Below are positions 50,099 through 59,530 of a DNA stretch of 64,000 bases, one piece after another (positions within the stretch are counted from its first letter, which is position 1; every line of letters begins with the position of its first letter). This DNA comes from Massilia sp. NR 4-1 (GTDB taxonomy: Bacteria > Pseudomonadota > Gammaproteobacteria > Burkholderiales > Burkholderiaceae_D), in NCBI RefSeq assembly GCF_001191005.1, contig NZ_CP012201.1:2604001-2668000 (forward strand), read 5' to 3'. A model generated the notes under the pieces. The model worked only from the letters and a program-made list of their open reading frames with translations. It did no database searches and was not told the origin of the DNA. A program made the translations under genes and the position numbers.

Positions 50099-51055
50099 GT
50101 GCAAAGGGATTATTTGAAAGGAATGCTGTTTTGTCTGATTGCTGCTGTGGCGTGGGGGATCTCTTTTCCCGTGATGGGCAAGGTTTTACTGCTGATCGAT
50201 CCGTTTAACTTTACGGCTTTGCGCTATGGCGCTGTGTCAATTCTGATGCTGGCGATTCTGCTCTATAAGGAAGGCGGTGCAGCCCTGCGCCTGCGCGGCG
50301 AACGCTATATGCTGGCTTGGGCGCTGGGTTCTTGCGGCTTTTGCGGATATGGTTTCTTGATCTTTCATGGGCAGCAGCTGGCCGGACAAGCTGGCGCCCT
50401 CTCCGCGTCGGCAATGATTGCCACAACACCGATGCTGACCTTGCTGATGAACTGGGCGATTCGTGGCGCCCGCCCATCGGCCGCGTCATTCTGCTGTATC
50501 GTGCTGTCGTTCCTCGGCGTACTGCTGGTGGTTTCAGGTGGAGAGTTGGGGAACTTGCTGCATCAGGGCATAACGGCCAGTTCAGCGGCGTTTTTGCTAT
50601 TGGGTGCGGCCTCATGGGCCTTGTACACCCTGGGAGCGTCGTTTTTTCCTAGCTGGAGCGGGTATCGGTATACGGCGCTGACTACGGCACTCGGCCTGAC
50701 GACAGTTCTGCTTTCCACCTTTGCCCTGCAAGCGCTGGGCTATATTCAGCGTCCCACGCTGGCAGTGCTGCCGTCCCTAGTGCCATATCTGGGCTATATG
50801 GTGCTGATCGCCGGCGTGCTGGCGGTGCTGTGCTGGAACCTGGGGAATAAGATCATCACGCCGAACAATGGCGTGCTATTCCTCGACGCAGTGCCAGTCA
50901 CAGCATTTGCGGTGGAAGCACTGGCTGGAACGCCGATTGCATCGGGCCAGCTGCTAGGGGCAGCATGCACTGCGGTGGCGCTGCTGGCGAATAATCTGTA
51001 CCAGCGCAGGCGGCTTGCTTTGGCTGCCAATCAGGCAAAGGTTTCGTGCAGGTGA
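50099..51055 (+). CDS. EamA/DMT-family exporter
   Basis: A 318-residue inner-membrane protein with about ten hydrophobic segments, in the RhaT/EamA duplicated form: CLIAAVAWGISFPVMGKVLL in the first half, LLGAASWALYTLGASFF at the start of the second. Such exporters move amino acids or other metabolites out. GTG 50099 (GGGG six bases before) is chosen; TTG 50087 is possible. Confidence 0.82.
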   Translation: MQRDYLKGMLFCLIAAVAWGISFPVMGKVLLLIDPFNFTALRYGAVSILMLAILLYKEGGAALRLRGERYMLAWALGSCGFCGYGFLIFHGQQLAGQAGALSASAMIATTPMLTLLMNWAIRGARPSAASFCCIVLSFLGVLLVVSGGELGNLLHQGITASSAAFLLLGAASWALYTLGASFFPSWSGYRYTALTTALGLTTVLLSTFALQALGYIQRPTLAVLPSLVPYLGYMVLIAGVLAVLCWNLGNKIITPNNGVLFLDAVPVTAFAVEALAGTPIASGQLLGAACTAVALLANNLYQRRRLALAANQAKVSCR

Positions 51056-51420
51056 ATCCACTTCACCGCATCCTCCGCACTACGTGTGAAGACAGCCGTT
51101 GAATGGCGGACGTTACTGTCGCCATTTCCCAGTGCCTGTTTTTCGCGATAGCCGACGACAGCGCCGCCTTCCCATTCCTGCACGGTCTGAAAGCCATCAA
51201 TATGGATGCGCAACCCTGGACGGGAGCCATGGCCGCCGCTGAACATGGCGGACAAATCGTCATATCCCAGCAGCGCTCCCTTGGGCGAGACCATGGAAAA
51301 CTGCGTGGCGAAGCGAGCCAGCAGTGGCGCCAATTTTTCTGCTGGCGCTGCGCCGGAGAGCCACTGTTCGATTTCCACGTGTGCGTCGATGACTTCTTGA
51401 AGGTAAAGAGATGTGCTCAT
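51031..51420 (-). CDS. SnoaL/NTF2-like small protein (DUF4440 type)
   Basis: A 129-residue soluble protein (EVIDAHVEIEQWLSGAAPAE, MVSPKGALLGYDDLSAMFSG, EWEGGAVVGYREKQALGNG). It fits the NTF2-like fold. Function unknown. Its 3' end overlaps the exporter gene by 25 bases in convergent orientation. It follows the MFS gene by 11 bases and is likely co-transcribed. Confidence 0.7.
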   Translation of the reverse strand: MSTSLYLQEVIDAHVEIEQWLSGAAPAEKLAPLLARFATQFSMVSPKGALLGYDDLSAMFSGGHGSRPGLRIHIDGFQTVQEWEGGAVVGYREKQALGNGDSNVRHSTAVFTRSAEDAVKWIHLHETFA

Positions 51421-51431
51421 GAATGGCTTTC

Positions 51432-52808
51432 TTAAGGTTGGTGGGAGATGGAAGCAGCCGCTCGCGACATCGGCAGCCGCATGACAAAAGGCAGTGGCAG
51501 CAAGGCCAGAAGCGCCGCCACGGCAAAGCACTGGCGATAAGCCATCGATGGATCGCCAGCATGCCGCACCAGCAGCCACGCCAGAACGCTGCCCAGCAAT
51601 GCCGTACCGACGCAGAAACTCAATTGACGATTGATATTCCACAGCGCACTGGCATCGCCCATGCGCTGGGAAGCGATATCCTGGAAGGCGGCGCTTTGTG
51701 CCGCGCTGGTACACAGGCTGGCGCCCAAGCCCATTGCGGCGAAGGCGGCCGCGCGGCCAATGCCCTGCTGCGCCAGCGGCGTTGCCAGCAGCGCGATACC
51801 GCAAACGTCGATGGCGATACCGGCCAGGAACAAAGGCTTGCTACCCAGCCGGGCGAAAGCGTGCCGCGTGGTCAAGATCGCGAGGCAGGCGGCAATGGCC
51901 CACGGCATCATCAGCGCGCCAGTCTGCGTCGCACTCAAGCCAAGCGTGTTCTGGAAGTACAAGGCGGCTACCATGCTCACGCCGGCAAAGCCGCCAGGCA
52001 CGCATAAGTAGATGACCAAGCCTGTGCGCAACTGAAGATCCTGCAACAAGGACAAGTCCAGCACAGGCGAGACCGCGCGCCGGGCATGGACGACATAGGC
52101 AATGGCTGCAGCAATCGCAGCACCCATCGCCAGGACAGCGCCAGCGCCTTGCTCCGGCTGTCCCAGCATGCTCATTGCCAGCAGCAGGCAGGCCAATGCC
52201 GCCACGCTCAGACCCAGCCCACCAGCATCCAGACGGGAGCCATCCCGCGCCGATGCATCCGCCGGCAACCACCACCAGGCGAATGCCGCCGTCAACAGGG
52301 CCAGCGGAATCATGGAGAGGAAGATGGCGCGCCAGGACACATAGTCAACCAGCAAGCCCCCGGCCGCCGGCGACAGCGCAGGCACCAGCAAGGCCGTCAT
52401 CATGACCAAGGCGGTTAAAGCTGCCCTTCCCTCTGGCGGACAGGCGCGATATGCCATCGCCTGCCCGACCGGAATCAGCAAGCCGCCGCCCAACCCCTGC
52501 ACCAGACGCCAAGCCAGCAGTGCATGGATGGAACCGGCCAGCCCAACGCCGAAGCTCGCCACGGCGAACAGCAACAGGGAAATGATTAGCAGGCGGCGTT
52601 CGCCCAGGCGCCGCGCCATCCAGGTGACCAAGGGGATGACCACAGTCAGGCCAAGGGCGTACATATTCCCGATCCATGCCAGTTGCGTGACCGAGGCATC
52701 GAACTCGCGCTGGATGGTGGGATACGCGGCATTGACGATGAACATATTGGCCAAGTCAATCGAAAAGCCGAGCAGGTAGAGGATGGTGATTTTCAAGCGG
52801 AGCGGCAT
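51432..52808 (-). CDS. MFS transporter, DHA2-type drug exporter
   Basis: A 458-residue inner-membrane protein with about 13-14 segments. It has the motif A-like stretch VTWMARRLGERRLLI and motif C-like ALVMMTALLVPALSPAAGGL. The profile suggests a DHA2-type drug/H+ antiporter. It is divergent from the LysR gene at 52955, probably its regulator. Confidence 0.83.
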   Translation of the reverse strand: MPLRLKITILYLLGFSIDLANMFIVNAAYPTIQREFDASVTQLAWIGNMYALGLTVVIPLVTWMARRLGERRLLIISLLLFAVASFGVGLAGSIHALLAWRLVQGLGGGLLIPVGQAMAYRACPPEGRAALTALVMMTALLVPALSPAAGGLLVDYVSWRAIFLSMIPLALLTAAFAWWWLPADASARDGSRLDAGGLGLSVAALACLLLAMSMLGQPEQGAGAVLAMGAAIAAAIAYVVHARRAVSPVLDLSLLQDLQLRTGLVIYLCVPGGFAGVSMVAALYFQNTLGLSATQTGALMMPWAIAACLAILTTRHAFARLGSKPLFLAGIAIDVCGIALLATPLAQQGIGRAAAFAAMGLGASLCTSAAQSAAFQDIASQRMGDASALWNINRQLSFCVGTALLGSVLAWLLVRHAGDPSMAYRQCFAVAALLALLPLPFVMRLPMSRAAASISHQP

Positions 52809-52954
52809 GGCGGCTTTCTGTGACTGCAAAGAGGTGTCAGTCTAAAGAAGGACGCAACGAACGATAAGACAGTCCAATATGGCTCCACTGTTCAATTAAT
52901 TTTGACAATTGTGGCATGATGGGCAGCTGCACAAACCTCATTCGCATTCCTGCC

Positions 52955-53869
52955 ATGGTCAGCCTCGATCGTTTTGCCGTTTTCCGCGCCGTTGTGGAAG
53001 ACGGTTCCTTTACCGCCGCCGCAGCGCGCCTGAAGCAGGCGCGGGCCGCCGTCAGTTTCAATATCAAGCAACTGGAACGGGAACTCGGCGTGACGCTTTT
53101 GTCGCGCACCACCCGCCGAGTGGCATTGACCGATGCCGGCCAGCGCTTCTATGCGCGCTGCGTCAGAGTGGAAGAGGAAGCGCAGGCGGCAATCGATGAA
53201 GCCCGCCGCGAGCACGATGCGCTGGACGGCGAATTGCGCATCACCTCCACGGTCGAATACGCACTCGAAGTCATCGCTCCTGCCCTGCACGTCTTCACTG
53301 CGCAGCACCGCGCCTTGCAGGTCAGGCTGGAAACCCATACCGCCCACGCCGACCTGCTGCGCGACCGGGTCGACGTGGCGATCCGGCTGGGCAGGCAGGA
53401 ACAGTTTGAGGCCCTTCCTTATCGCGGCGCCTTGCTGGCTACATTTGAAATACGGCCTGTGATCGCGCCATCCTTGCTGGCCGCATCAGGCGTGCAAGGC
53501 AATCGTACACCCGCCGGCCTGGCCAGCCTACCCTGGCTGGGCCATGCGCAACTCGAACACATCAAAAGCTGGAACGCCACTGACCAACACGGCAAAACGC
53601 ATGTGCTGCGTCTGCAAGATCCACAGATCGTGACGGACAACGCTTCGGTGCTGCTGCAGTTGGCGCGTCAGGGCAGCGGCTTGTCGCTGCTGCCGGAGTG
53701 GCTGATCCGGCGTGATCTCGAACGCGGCACGCTGGTCGATGCCTTACCGGGATATCACTTTCCGACGCAAGCGGTGTATGCGCTTTATGCGCCGGGCAGC
53801 CACGTGCCGCGCAAGGTCCGGGCGTGGATTGATTTCATGAAGGAGTATCTGGCGCAGCCTCGCAATTGA
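52955..53869 (+). CDS. LysR-family transcriptional regulator
   Basis: A 304-residue regulator: helix-turn-helix (about 3-62, RFAVFRAVVEDGSFTAAAAR) and substrate-binding domain. The ribosome site before ATG 52955 is weak; ATG 52916 is an alternative that would add 13 unusual residues. It probably controls the divergent MFS gene. Confidence 0.84.
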   Translation: MVSLDRFAVFRAVVEDGSFTAAAARLKQARAAVSFNIKQLERELGVTLLSRTTRRVALTDAGQRFYARCVRVEEEAQAAIDEARREHDALDGELRITSTVEYALEVIAPALHVFTAQHRALQVRLETHTAHADLLRDRVDVAIRLGRQEQFEALPYRGALLATFEIRPVIAPSLLAASGVQGNRTPAGLASLPWLGHAQLEHIKSWNATDQHGKTHVLRLQDPQIVTDNASVLLQLARQGSGLSLLPEWLIRRDLERGTLVDALPGYHFPTQAVYALYAPGSHVPRKVRAWIDFMKEYLAQPRN

Positions 53870-53900
53870 GCTGGCGTTTGCTGCTCAGACTGATCTTGCA

Positions 53901-54596
53901 TCAATGCTCCACCACACCACATATTCCCAGCGTCTGGCCCGCCATATCAGCACATGCTTTCGGCATCTCTCCATCTTCATGCGTCTGCGATTCGATCTTC
54001 CCATCCATATCGTAAGAGCTGTAGCCGCCTACCATCTTGCCGGAAACAAAATCGGCGGCATTGGTCTGACCGGACAGCCGCACCACGTTGCGCCGGATGG
54101 TATCGAAAATCTCTACCTTCCAAGTACCGGGCAACGCTGCTTTGGGCAAAGGCAATACCAGGAAATAAGGCGCGCGGCGCTTGATCTGCGGCCTGAGCTG
54201 CTCGTCCAAATAGAGGCGCGCTTTGCCGTCGGCACAGGAGCTGGGGTCGCAGCCGGTAATCATGCGTGCAAACGGAATGGCCTCTGCTCCGCTTTTTCCG
54301 ACGGGGCAGCCAAATAAGGTTACTACCATTGGCGTCTTGTCTCGGATGCGTTGGATGACTCCGGGTCTTAGGCTTGCATATTCGTCTTCGTTTTCCAGCA
54401 AGCCCTCTTTTATGCGCAGTTGATTGCCGCCGCAGGCAGTGGTTTCCGCCACGGTCAGCACATCGGCGCCGTCACTGTCTGGTTCGTCTGAAATAGCCGT
54501 AATTACTTGGCGCTGAACAATGTCAGCCTGGGCCGCTATGGGCCACAGCAGCATGGCGCTTAGCACCATGCCTATCATTGTCTGATTCTGTTTCAT
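53901..54596 (-). CDS. Exported protein, function unknown
   Basis: A 231-residue protein with a signal peptide (1-24, ending AAQA). It has eight cysteines in the mature part (for example TTACGGNQL, LFGCPVG, TGCDPSSCADG), so likely disulphide-rich and periplasmic. A segment YFLVLPLPKAALPGTWKVEI suggests a beta-fold. I do not recognise a family. Its base composition is lower in GC than average. Confidence 0.65.
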   Translation of the reverse strand: MKQNQTMIGMVLSAMLLWPIAAQADIVQRQVITAISDEPDSDGADVLTVAETTACGGNQLRIKEGLLENEDEYASLRPGVIQRIRDKTPMVVTLFGCPVGKSGAEAIPFARMITGCDPSSCADGKARLYLDEQLRPQIKRRAPYFLVLPLPKAALPGTWKVEIFDTIRRNVVRLSGQTNAADFVSGKMVGGYSSYDMDGKIESQTHEDGEMPKACADMAGQTLGICGVVEH

Positions 54597-54616
54597 GCCC
54601 CGGCGTTCATCCTAAA

Positions 54617-55012
54617 TCATCGATTTTTTGAAATCACACTAATCATGTATTGATTTAAATCGCGAAAATCCTGAACCCTCCAGGCGTATGGCGCTAACTT
54701 GACGCCATTCTCTTTTAAAGTTTTTGGAATCAAGTCTCCGTTTGGACGAAGTATTACTGATGAGACAATGACGCCCGGGTAGTCATTTAGCCGTTTTTTG
54801 AAAGCGGATGTTGTGAGATCAGGCGTGGGTGGATTGCTTTTCTTGGCCAATGGGCCTGTTCCTTTGAGATCGGCTCCGTGGCATATGGCGCATCTCTGCA
54901 AGTAGAGATTTTTTCCGTTGAGATTGTCCGCGAGGGATGGTGGTGCTTGCACTAGCGATAAAATTCCTAGCGATGTGATGAATAGTACTTTCAGTTTCAT
55001 TTTCTTTTTCAT
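54617..55012 (-). CDS. Class I c-type cytochrome
   Basis: A 131-residue periplasmic protein with signal peptide (about 1-29) and one heme motif CAICH (about 45-49). A later methionine in YQMISV-like NQYMISVISKNR may be the sixth ligand. It is small and lysine-rich. Codon use is clearly AT-richer than in the surrounding genome. It lies alone, 20 bases past the previous gene's start; partner unknown. Confidence 0.8.
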   Translation of the reverse strand: MKKKMKLKVLFITSLGILSLVQAPPSLADNLNGKNLYLQRCAICHGADLKGTGPLAKKSNPPTPDLTTSAFKKRLNDYPGVIVSSVILRPNGDLIPKTLKENGVKLAPYAWRVQDFRDLNQYMISVISKNR

Positions 55013-55165
55013 GTGACCTTGCTGCATAAGCCAAATCTGAATCGAGGACGAACCCTGGAGGGACCACGGCAATACTCAATTCTCTCGATAACATTTTATC
55101 CGAGATTGGTATTGGGAGACGATGGGGGGATTTATTGCTAAAAATCGATAAAATTGGAGTGGAGG

Positions 55166-55286
55166 CGCGCGCCTTCGGCGCGCGACGCTGCCCGCGTTGC
55201 GGGCAGCAAATGGACGATTCGGGGCGGGATGGCCCTGCAGGGCCATGCCCTTCGAATCTCACACGGGGAGCGCGCAGGCGCTCCCC
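55166..55286. repeat. Four GC-rich hairpins downstream of tRNA-Ser
   Basis: Perfect or near-perfect stems at 55166-55184 (CGCGCGCC..GGCGCGCG), 55187-55207 (GCTGCCCGC..GCGGGCAGC), 55229-55246 (ATGGCCCTGCAGGGCCAT) and 55265-55286 (GGGGAGCGC..GCGCTCCCC). TTCGAATCTCAC lies between the third and fourth. Confidence 0.7.
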
Positions 55287-55308
55287 TCGCTTCCGCCAGG
55301 CAATAAAA

Positions 55309-55328
55309 AAACCGCCTGACGGCGGTTT
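55309..55328. terminator. Terminator of tRNA-Ser
   Basis: AAACCGCC-TGAC-GGCGGTTT. On the minus strand it follows the tRNA by 11 bases and has a long T run. Confidence 0.75.
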
Positions 55329-55338
55329 ATTTATTTCC

Positions 55339-55428
55339 TGGCGGAAGCGGTGAGATTCGAACTCACGAACGGTTTAACCCGTCGGCAGTTTTCAAGACTG
55401 CTGCCTTCAACCACTCGGCCACGCTTCC
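55339..55428 (-). tRNA. tRNA-Ser (anticodon TGA)
   Basis: On the minus strand: 5' GGAAGCG pairs with CGCTTCC, D-arm with GTGGCCGAGTGG, anticodon loop CTTGAAA (TGA), a long variable arm typical of serine tRNAs, T-arm with GTTCGAATC, and an encoded CCA end. Confidence 0.95.
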
Positions 55429-55472
55429 TGAAGGCCTGCATTATACAGATTTCACAGTGGCTTGCCACCAAC

Positions 55473-57515
55473 TCATCCTTCCCGTCCCCAGCTCTCTTTG
55501 AGCGCTTTCTCAAACTCGGCCGCAGGGAGGGGTTTGGAGAACAAATACCCTTGCACTTCGTCGCAGCCGGAATCTTTGAGGAAGGCGAGCTGCTCGACCG
55601 TCTCGACGCCTTCGGCGATCACTTTGTGCTTGAGCTGCTGGGCGATGCTGATGATGGTGCTGGCAATCGCGCAGTCGTTGGCGTCAAGCGGGATGCCGGT
55701 GGTGAAGGAGCGGTCGATCTTGAGCGTGTCGATGGGGAAGCGCTTCAGATAGGACAGGCTGGAATAGCCTGTGCCGAAATCGTCCAGCGAGAGGGTCACG
55801 CCGAGCGCGGTGATGCGGTCCATGATGCCGATCACGCGGTCGATATTGTGCATCAGCGTGCTTTCGGTGATCTCCAGCTCCAGCCATGATGGTTCCAGGC
55901 CATAGCGCAGCAGCGTGTCTTTGACGCGCCCCGGCAAGGCAGAGGTGAATTCGCGCGCGGAGACATTCACCGCCAGGCGGATCGGCGGCAGTCCGGCTTC
56001 TTTCCAGGCCTGGGCCTGGGCGCAGGCGGCTTCCAGCACCCATTCGCCGAGCTGCACGACCAGGCCTGTTGCTTCGGCCAGGGGGATGAATTCGGCCGGC
56101 GGCACCATGCCGCGTTCCGGATGGTGCCAGCGCACCAGCGCTTCGGCGCCGATGATGTGGCCGGTCTGGATGGAGAACTTGGGCTGGTAGTGCAACGTCA
56201 GCTGGCCGTTGCCGAGCGCGTGGCGCAGGCCGGATTCGACGCGCATGCGTTCCTGCATGCCCTGGTTCATGTCCTGACTGTAAAACGCGACATGTTCGCC
56301 GTCGCCGGTGCCCTGCTTGGCGCGGTACATGGCGATGTCGGCCAGGCGCAGCAGGGTCTCGGCGTCGCCGCCGTCTTGCGGGTAGACGCTGATGCCGATG
56401 CTGGCGCCCACGCGCAGATCGTGGCCGTCGATCATGAAGGGTTGGTTCAGCGCGGCGAGCAGCTTGTGCGCGACCATGCTGGCTTCGTAGTGCTGGCCCA
56501 GTTCGAACAGGCCGACGGCGAATTCGTCGCCGCCCAGGCGCGCCACCACGTCCTGTTCGCGCAGCACATGGCGGAAGCGTTGCGCCACTTCGCGCAGCAG
56601 TTCGTCGCCGGTCTTGCGGCCCAGGGTGTCGTTAATCAGCTTGAAGCGGTTCAAGTCGATGAACAGCACGCAGCCATGCAGCTTGCTGCGCTGGGCCACG
56701 GTCAGGGCCTGGTCTACCAGCTTGGTGAGCAGGGTGCGGTTGGGCAGATTGGTGAGCGCGTCGTAGTACGCCAGGTGGTGGATGCGTTCTTCCGCCAGCT
56801 TGCGCTCGGTGATGTCGGTCAGATAGGCGATCAGGCCAATCGAGCGGTCGTCCATGTCGCACAGCGGCGACAGCGAGAGGCTGGCCCAGAATACTTCGCC
56901 GGATTTCTTGCGGCGCCGGACTTCCATCAACCGCCCGCCCTGCTCCAGGAAGTTGTCGTGGAAGGAGGCGTCTTCGTCGTCGTACAGGAAGAGGATGTTG
57001 CGGCCCACGGCTTCCACCGCGCTGTAGCCGAACAGGCGCTCGGCGCCTTTGTTCCAGCTGGTGATGAAGCCGTTCAGGTCCATGGTCAGCACGGATTCGT
57101 GGATCTGTTCCAGAATCTGCGATTGGTGCTGGAGCTGGGCTTCAACCTGCACATAAGCGTGGGTGGTGCGCTGGGCCACGGAGTGCACCTGCAGCACGCT
57201 GGCGGCCAGGCTGGCCAGGCTGGCGAGATGCTGGCGGTCCGCATCGCTGTAGCCGCTGCGGCCCGAGACTTCGAAGCGGCCGAAGTAGTGCTGGTCGAAG
57301 CGCACTTCCTGGCGCAGTCCTTCGCCAGTGCCGAGCAGGAGCATCGCCTCTTCGTCGCCGGCCGGCACGTAGCGGCCTTCGGGGCTGCTCATGACGCTGC
57401 GGGCGATCCGTCCGAGTTCTTCGGCTAGGGCCGGGCCGCGCAGGCGCAGCACTGCATCGCAGAGTGCCGCGCTGTTGCCCAGGAAGTCGGAGACCGGATG
57501 CGCCAGCGTGTTCAT
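55473..57515 (-). CDS. GAF-PAS-GGDEF-EAL cyclic-di-GMP protein
   Basis: A 680-residue protein: GAF-like N-terminal region (about 20-120), PAS (about 130-240), GGDEF (motif at 328-332, RLGGDEF, intact) and EAL (motif at 458-460, GAEALVRW, intact with later DDFGTGYSSL). Both cyclase and phosphodiesterase sites look complete. No membrane segment. Its start overlaps the stop of the HDOD gene (ATGA), so the two are co-translated. Confidence 0.88.
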   Translation of the reverse strand: MNTLAHPVSDFLGNSAALCDAVLRLRGPALAEELGRIARSVMSSPEGRYVPAGDEEAMLLLGTGEGLRQEVRFDQHYFGRFEVSGRSGYSDADRQHLASLASLAASVLQVHSVAQRTTHAYVQVEAQLQHQSQILEQIHESVLTMDLNGFITSWNKGAERLFGYSAVEAVGRNILFLYDDEDASFHDNFLEQGGRLMEVRRRKKSGEVFWASLSLSPLCDMDDRSIGLIAYLTDITERKLAEERIHHLAYYDALTNLPNRTLLTKLVDQALTVAQRSKLHGCVLFIDLNRFKLINDTLGRKTGDELLREVAQRFRHVLREQDVVARLGGDEFAVGLFELGQHYEASMVAHKLLAALNQPFMIDGHDLRVGASIGISVYPQDGGDAETLLRLADIAMYRAKQGTGDGEHVAFYSQDMNQGMQERMRVESGLRHALGNGQLTLHYQPKFSIQTGHIIGAEALVRWHHPERGMVPPAEFIPLAEATGLVVQLGEWVLEAACAQAQAWKEAGLPPIRLAVNVSAREFTSALPGRVKDTLLRYGLEPSWLELEITESTLMHNIDRVIGIMDRITALGVTLSLDDFGTGYSSLSYLKRFPIDTLKIDRSFTTGIPLDANDCAIASTIISIAQQLKHKVIAEGVETVEQLAFLKDSGCDEVQGYLFSKPLPAAEFEKALKESWGREG

Positions 57516-58684
57516 AAGTTCCTGCTGACCTGGATCGCCCAGTGGTAGGCCTGCAACAGGCCGCGCCAGTGGGTTTCCGTATCGATGCCCAGTGCCTGCA
57601 GGCGGGCGGGATCGGGATGTTCGTCTTCCGTCAGAGCCAGCATATCGCCCAGCGGGCCGGCACGGTCGAGCAAGGCGCGCACCACGTCGAGGTCGAGACT
57701 GAGGGCGCTGACGATTTCCGTCATCGGCATGCCGAGCAGGACGTCGAGCAGGCTGAAAACGCCGGCGACGAAGGCCATGTCCTGCGCGTCGCGGTCGCCG
57801 CCGCGCTCCTTGCACAGGAACTCCATTTGCGCGCCGCGCACGGCGGCCAGCGGCAGCAGCGCATTGGCGCCGCCTTCGTCCTGCTGGCGCGCATAAAGCA
57901 GCAACTGCAGCCAGCGCTGCAATTGGCGGCGGCCCAGCACATTGATGGCCTGGGTGAAGCTGTGGATCGGCGCGGGTGGCGCGAACGCGGCAGAGTTGAC
58001 CAGCTTAAGCAGATGGTAGGCCAGCGCGGGGTCTTGCTTGAGCAGGATTTCCAGTTCGCGCGAATCGGCGTCGCGTGCCAGCAGGCCAAGCAGGGCAAGC
58101 AGGCGTTTGCGCGAGGTGCCGTCGCCATTCGGCGTCTCGGCCGCGCCTTCGCGGGTGTAGGCGCCGCTGAACCAGGAGAAGCCGGCGCTGCGCCAGTTTT
58201 CCAGGCAGGCTTTGTCGGCCACATTGCTGGCCCAATGTGGACCGGCCAGCGTCAGGATCGAAACCATCGACGGCAAGCCGCCGCCGGCATCGGCCGACAA
58301 GGCGCGCATGCCGGCCTTGCCCGCATCGAGGCCAGCTTCGCCATCGACCATCAGGCGGAAGCCGCGTTCGGACAGTTCGCGGCACTTGTGCTGCGCCTCG
58401 CTCTGGGCGCAGGCGGCGGCGGGCACGCGCAGGATGGTGTGCTGGGCGGGCAGGCTCGCGGCCAGCGCTTCGTCCACATGCAGCGGGTCGTCAAGGGAGA
58501 CGATGAAGTCGAGCGGCGCCAGCGCGGCGCGCATGTCCGGATAGGCAAATAGCTGTGCCAAGGCTGGCGCGGCCAGCCCGGCTTGGGGGGTGAGATGGAA
58601 AGCCAGTGCCACCCATTGATGCTGGGCGTTGGACACCGCTTGCAATCCCACGAGCGGGAAGGTACTTGAATCAGATGCGGACAT
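57512..58684 (-). CDS. EAL-remnant/HDOD signalling protein
   Basis: A 390-residue protein with a degenerate EAL-like N-terminal part (FPLVGLQAVSNAQHQWVALA) that lacks catalytic residues, and a C-terminal HDOD domain (about 190-390, LLKQDPALAYHLLKLVNSAA). This is the YuxH arrangement. It probably acts with the GGDEF-EAL protein encoded next. Start 58684; ribosome site weak. Confidence 0.83.
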   Translation of the reverse strand: MSASDSSTFPLVGLQAVSNAQHQWVALAFHLTPQAGLAAPALAQLFAYPDMRAALAPLDFIVSLDDPLHVDEALAASLPAQHTILRVPAAACAQSEAQHKCRELSERGFRLMVDGEAGLDAGKAGMRALSADAGGGLPSMVSILTLAGPHWASNVADKACLENWRSAGFSWFSGAYTREGAAETPNGDGTSRKRLLALLGLLARDADSRELEILLKQDPALAYHLLKLVNSAAFAPPAPIHSFTQAINVLGRRQLQRWLQLLLYARQQDEGGANALLPLAAVRGAQMEFLCKERGGDRDAQDMAFVAGVFSLLDVLLGMPMTEIVSALSLDLDVVRALLDRAGPLGDMLALTEDEHPDPARLQALGIDTETHWRGLLQAYHWAIQVSRNL

Positions 58685-58894
58685 CAGTTTCTCGGTGTGG
58701 TTATGCGTCAAATGGTAGAACAAGTATTAACTCTAGGCAACCATTTTCATCGACGCAACGCACCCCAGACCTTTATCTCAAACTATGAAAGTGGCGCCGG
58801 CGGACCGGACGCAGGAATATACCAGAAATTGTCGAAGAAACCATGGCCCGCCTACTAGAGTGCAAGCTCAAAATTTTGCTCTTGCGCGGCGCGC

Positions 58895-59527
58895 CTATTC
58901 CGGCTTGCCGCCTTCGAATTGCGCATGCTGGACGGCGTACCGGATCAGTTCCGCCTGGCCTTCGATCCCCAGCTTGCGCTTGATGTTCAGGCGGTGCGTT
59001 TCCACCGTGCGCACGCTCAGGTCGAGGTCGCGCGCGATCTGCTTGTTCGACTGGCCGTTGGCGATGTGCTGCAGGACTTCGTGCTCGCGCGACGTCAGCT
59101 GGTTGTCCTGGTTCTGCGGACGGGCCAGCTGGCGCGCCAGCGCGGCGCTGTAGTAGATCCCGCCCGACATCACGGTTTCAATCGCCACCACGATGTCCTT
59201 GCCCGGCGCGTCTTTCAGCACATAGCCGCGCGCGCCGGCCTGGATCGCCTGCGATACATATTCCAGCTTGTCGTGCATGGACAGTATCAGCACGGCGATA
59301 TCCGGGAAGCGCTCGCGGAACTGGGCCGTGGCCTCGATGCCGTTCACGCCGCGCATATTGATATCCATGAGCACCAGGTCGGGCGTCTGCGCGCTGGCCT
59401 GCTCCAGCGCCTCGGCCGCGCCGCCCGCCTCGGCCACCACGTCGAACTGCGGCATGGCCTCCAGCCGCGCGCGCAAACCGTCGCGCACGAGGGGGTGGTC
59501 ATCCACCAGCAGTATCCTGATCGTCAT
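58895..59527 (-). CDS. NarL/LuxR-type response regulator
   Basis: A 210-residue regulator: receiver domain with phospho-acceptor D55 (LVLMDINMRG) and LuxR helix-turn-helix (about 145-205, LTSREHEVLQHIANGQSNKQ). It is encoded three bases after its kinase and probably binds the inverted repeat at 60950 to control cstA. Confidence 0.9.
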   Translation of the reverse strand: MTIRILLVDDHPLVRDGLRARLEAMPQFDVVAEAGGAAEALEQASAQTPDLVLMDINMRGVNGIEATAQFRERFPDIAVLILSMHDKLEYVSQAIQAGARGYVLKDAPGKDIVVAIETVMSGGIYYSAALARQLARPQNQDNQLTSREHEVLQHIANGQSNKQIARDLDLSVRTVETHRLNIKRKLGIEGQAELIRYAVQHAQFEGGKPE

Positions 59528-59530
59528 AAG

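Noticed and set aside
55135..55353. A 72-residue open frame with CPRCGQQ
   Set aside because: It runs through the four hairpins and the tRNA terminator, has no ribosome site, and its codons are dictated by the palindromes.
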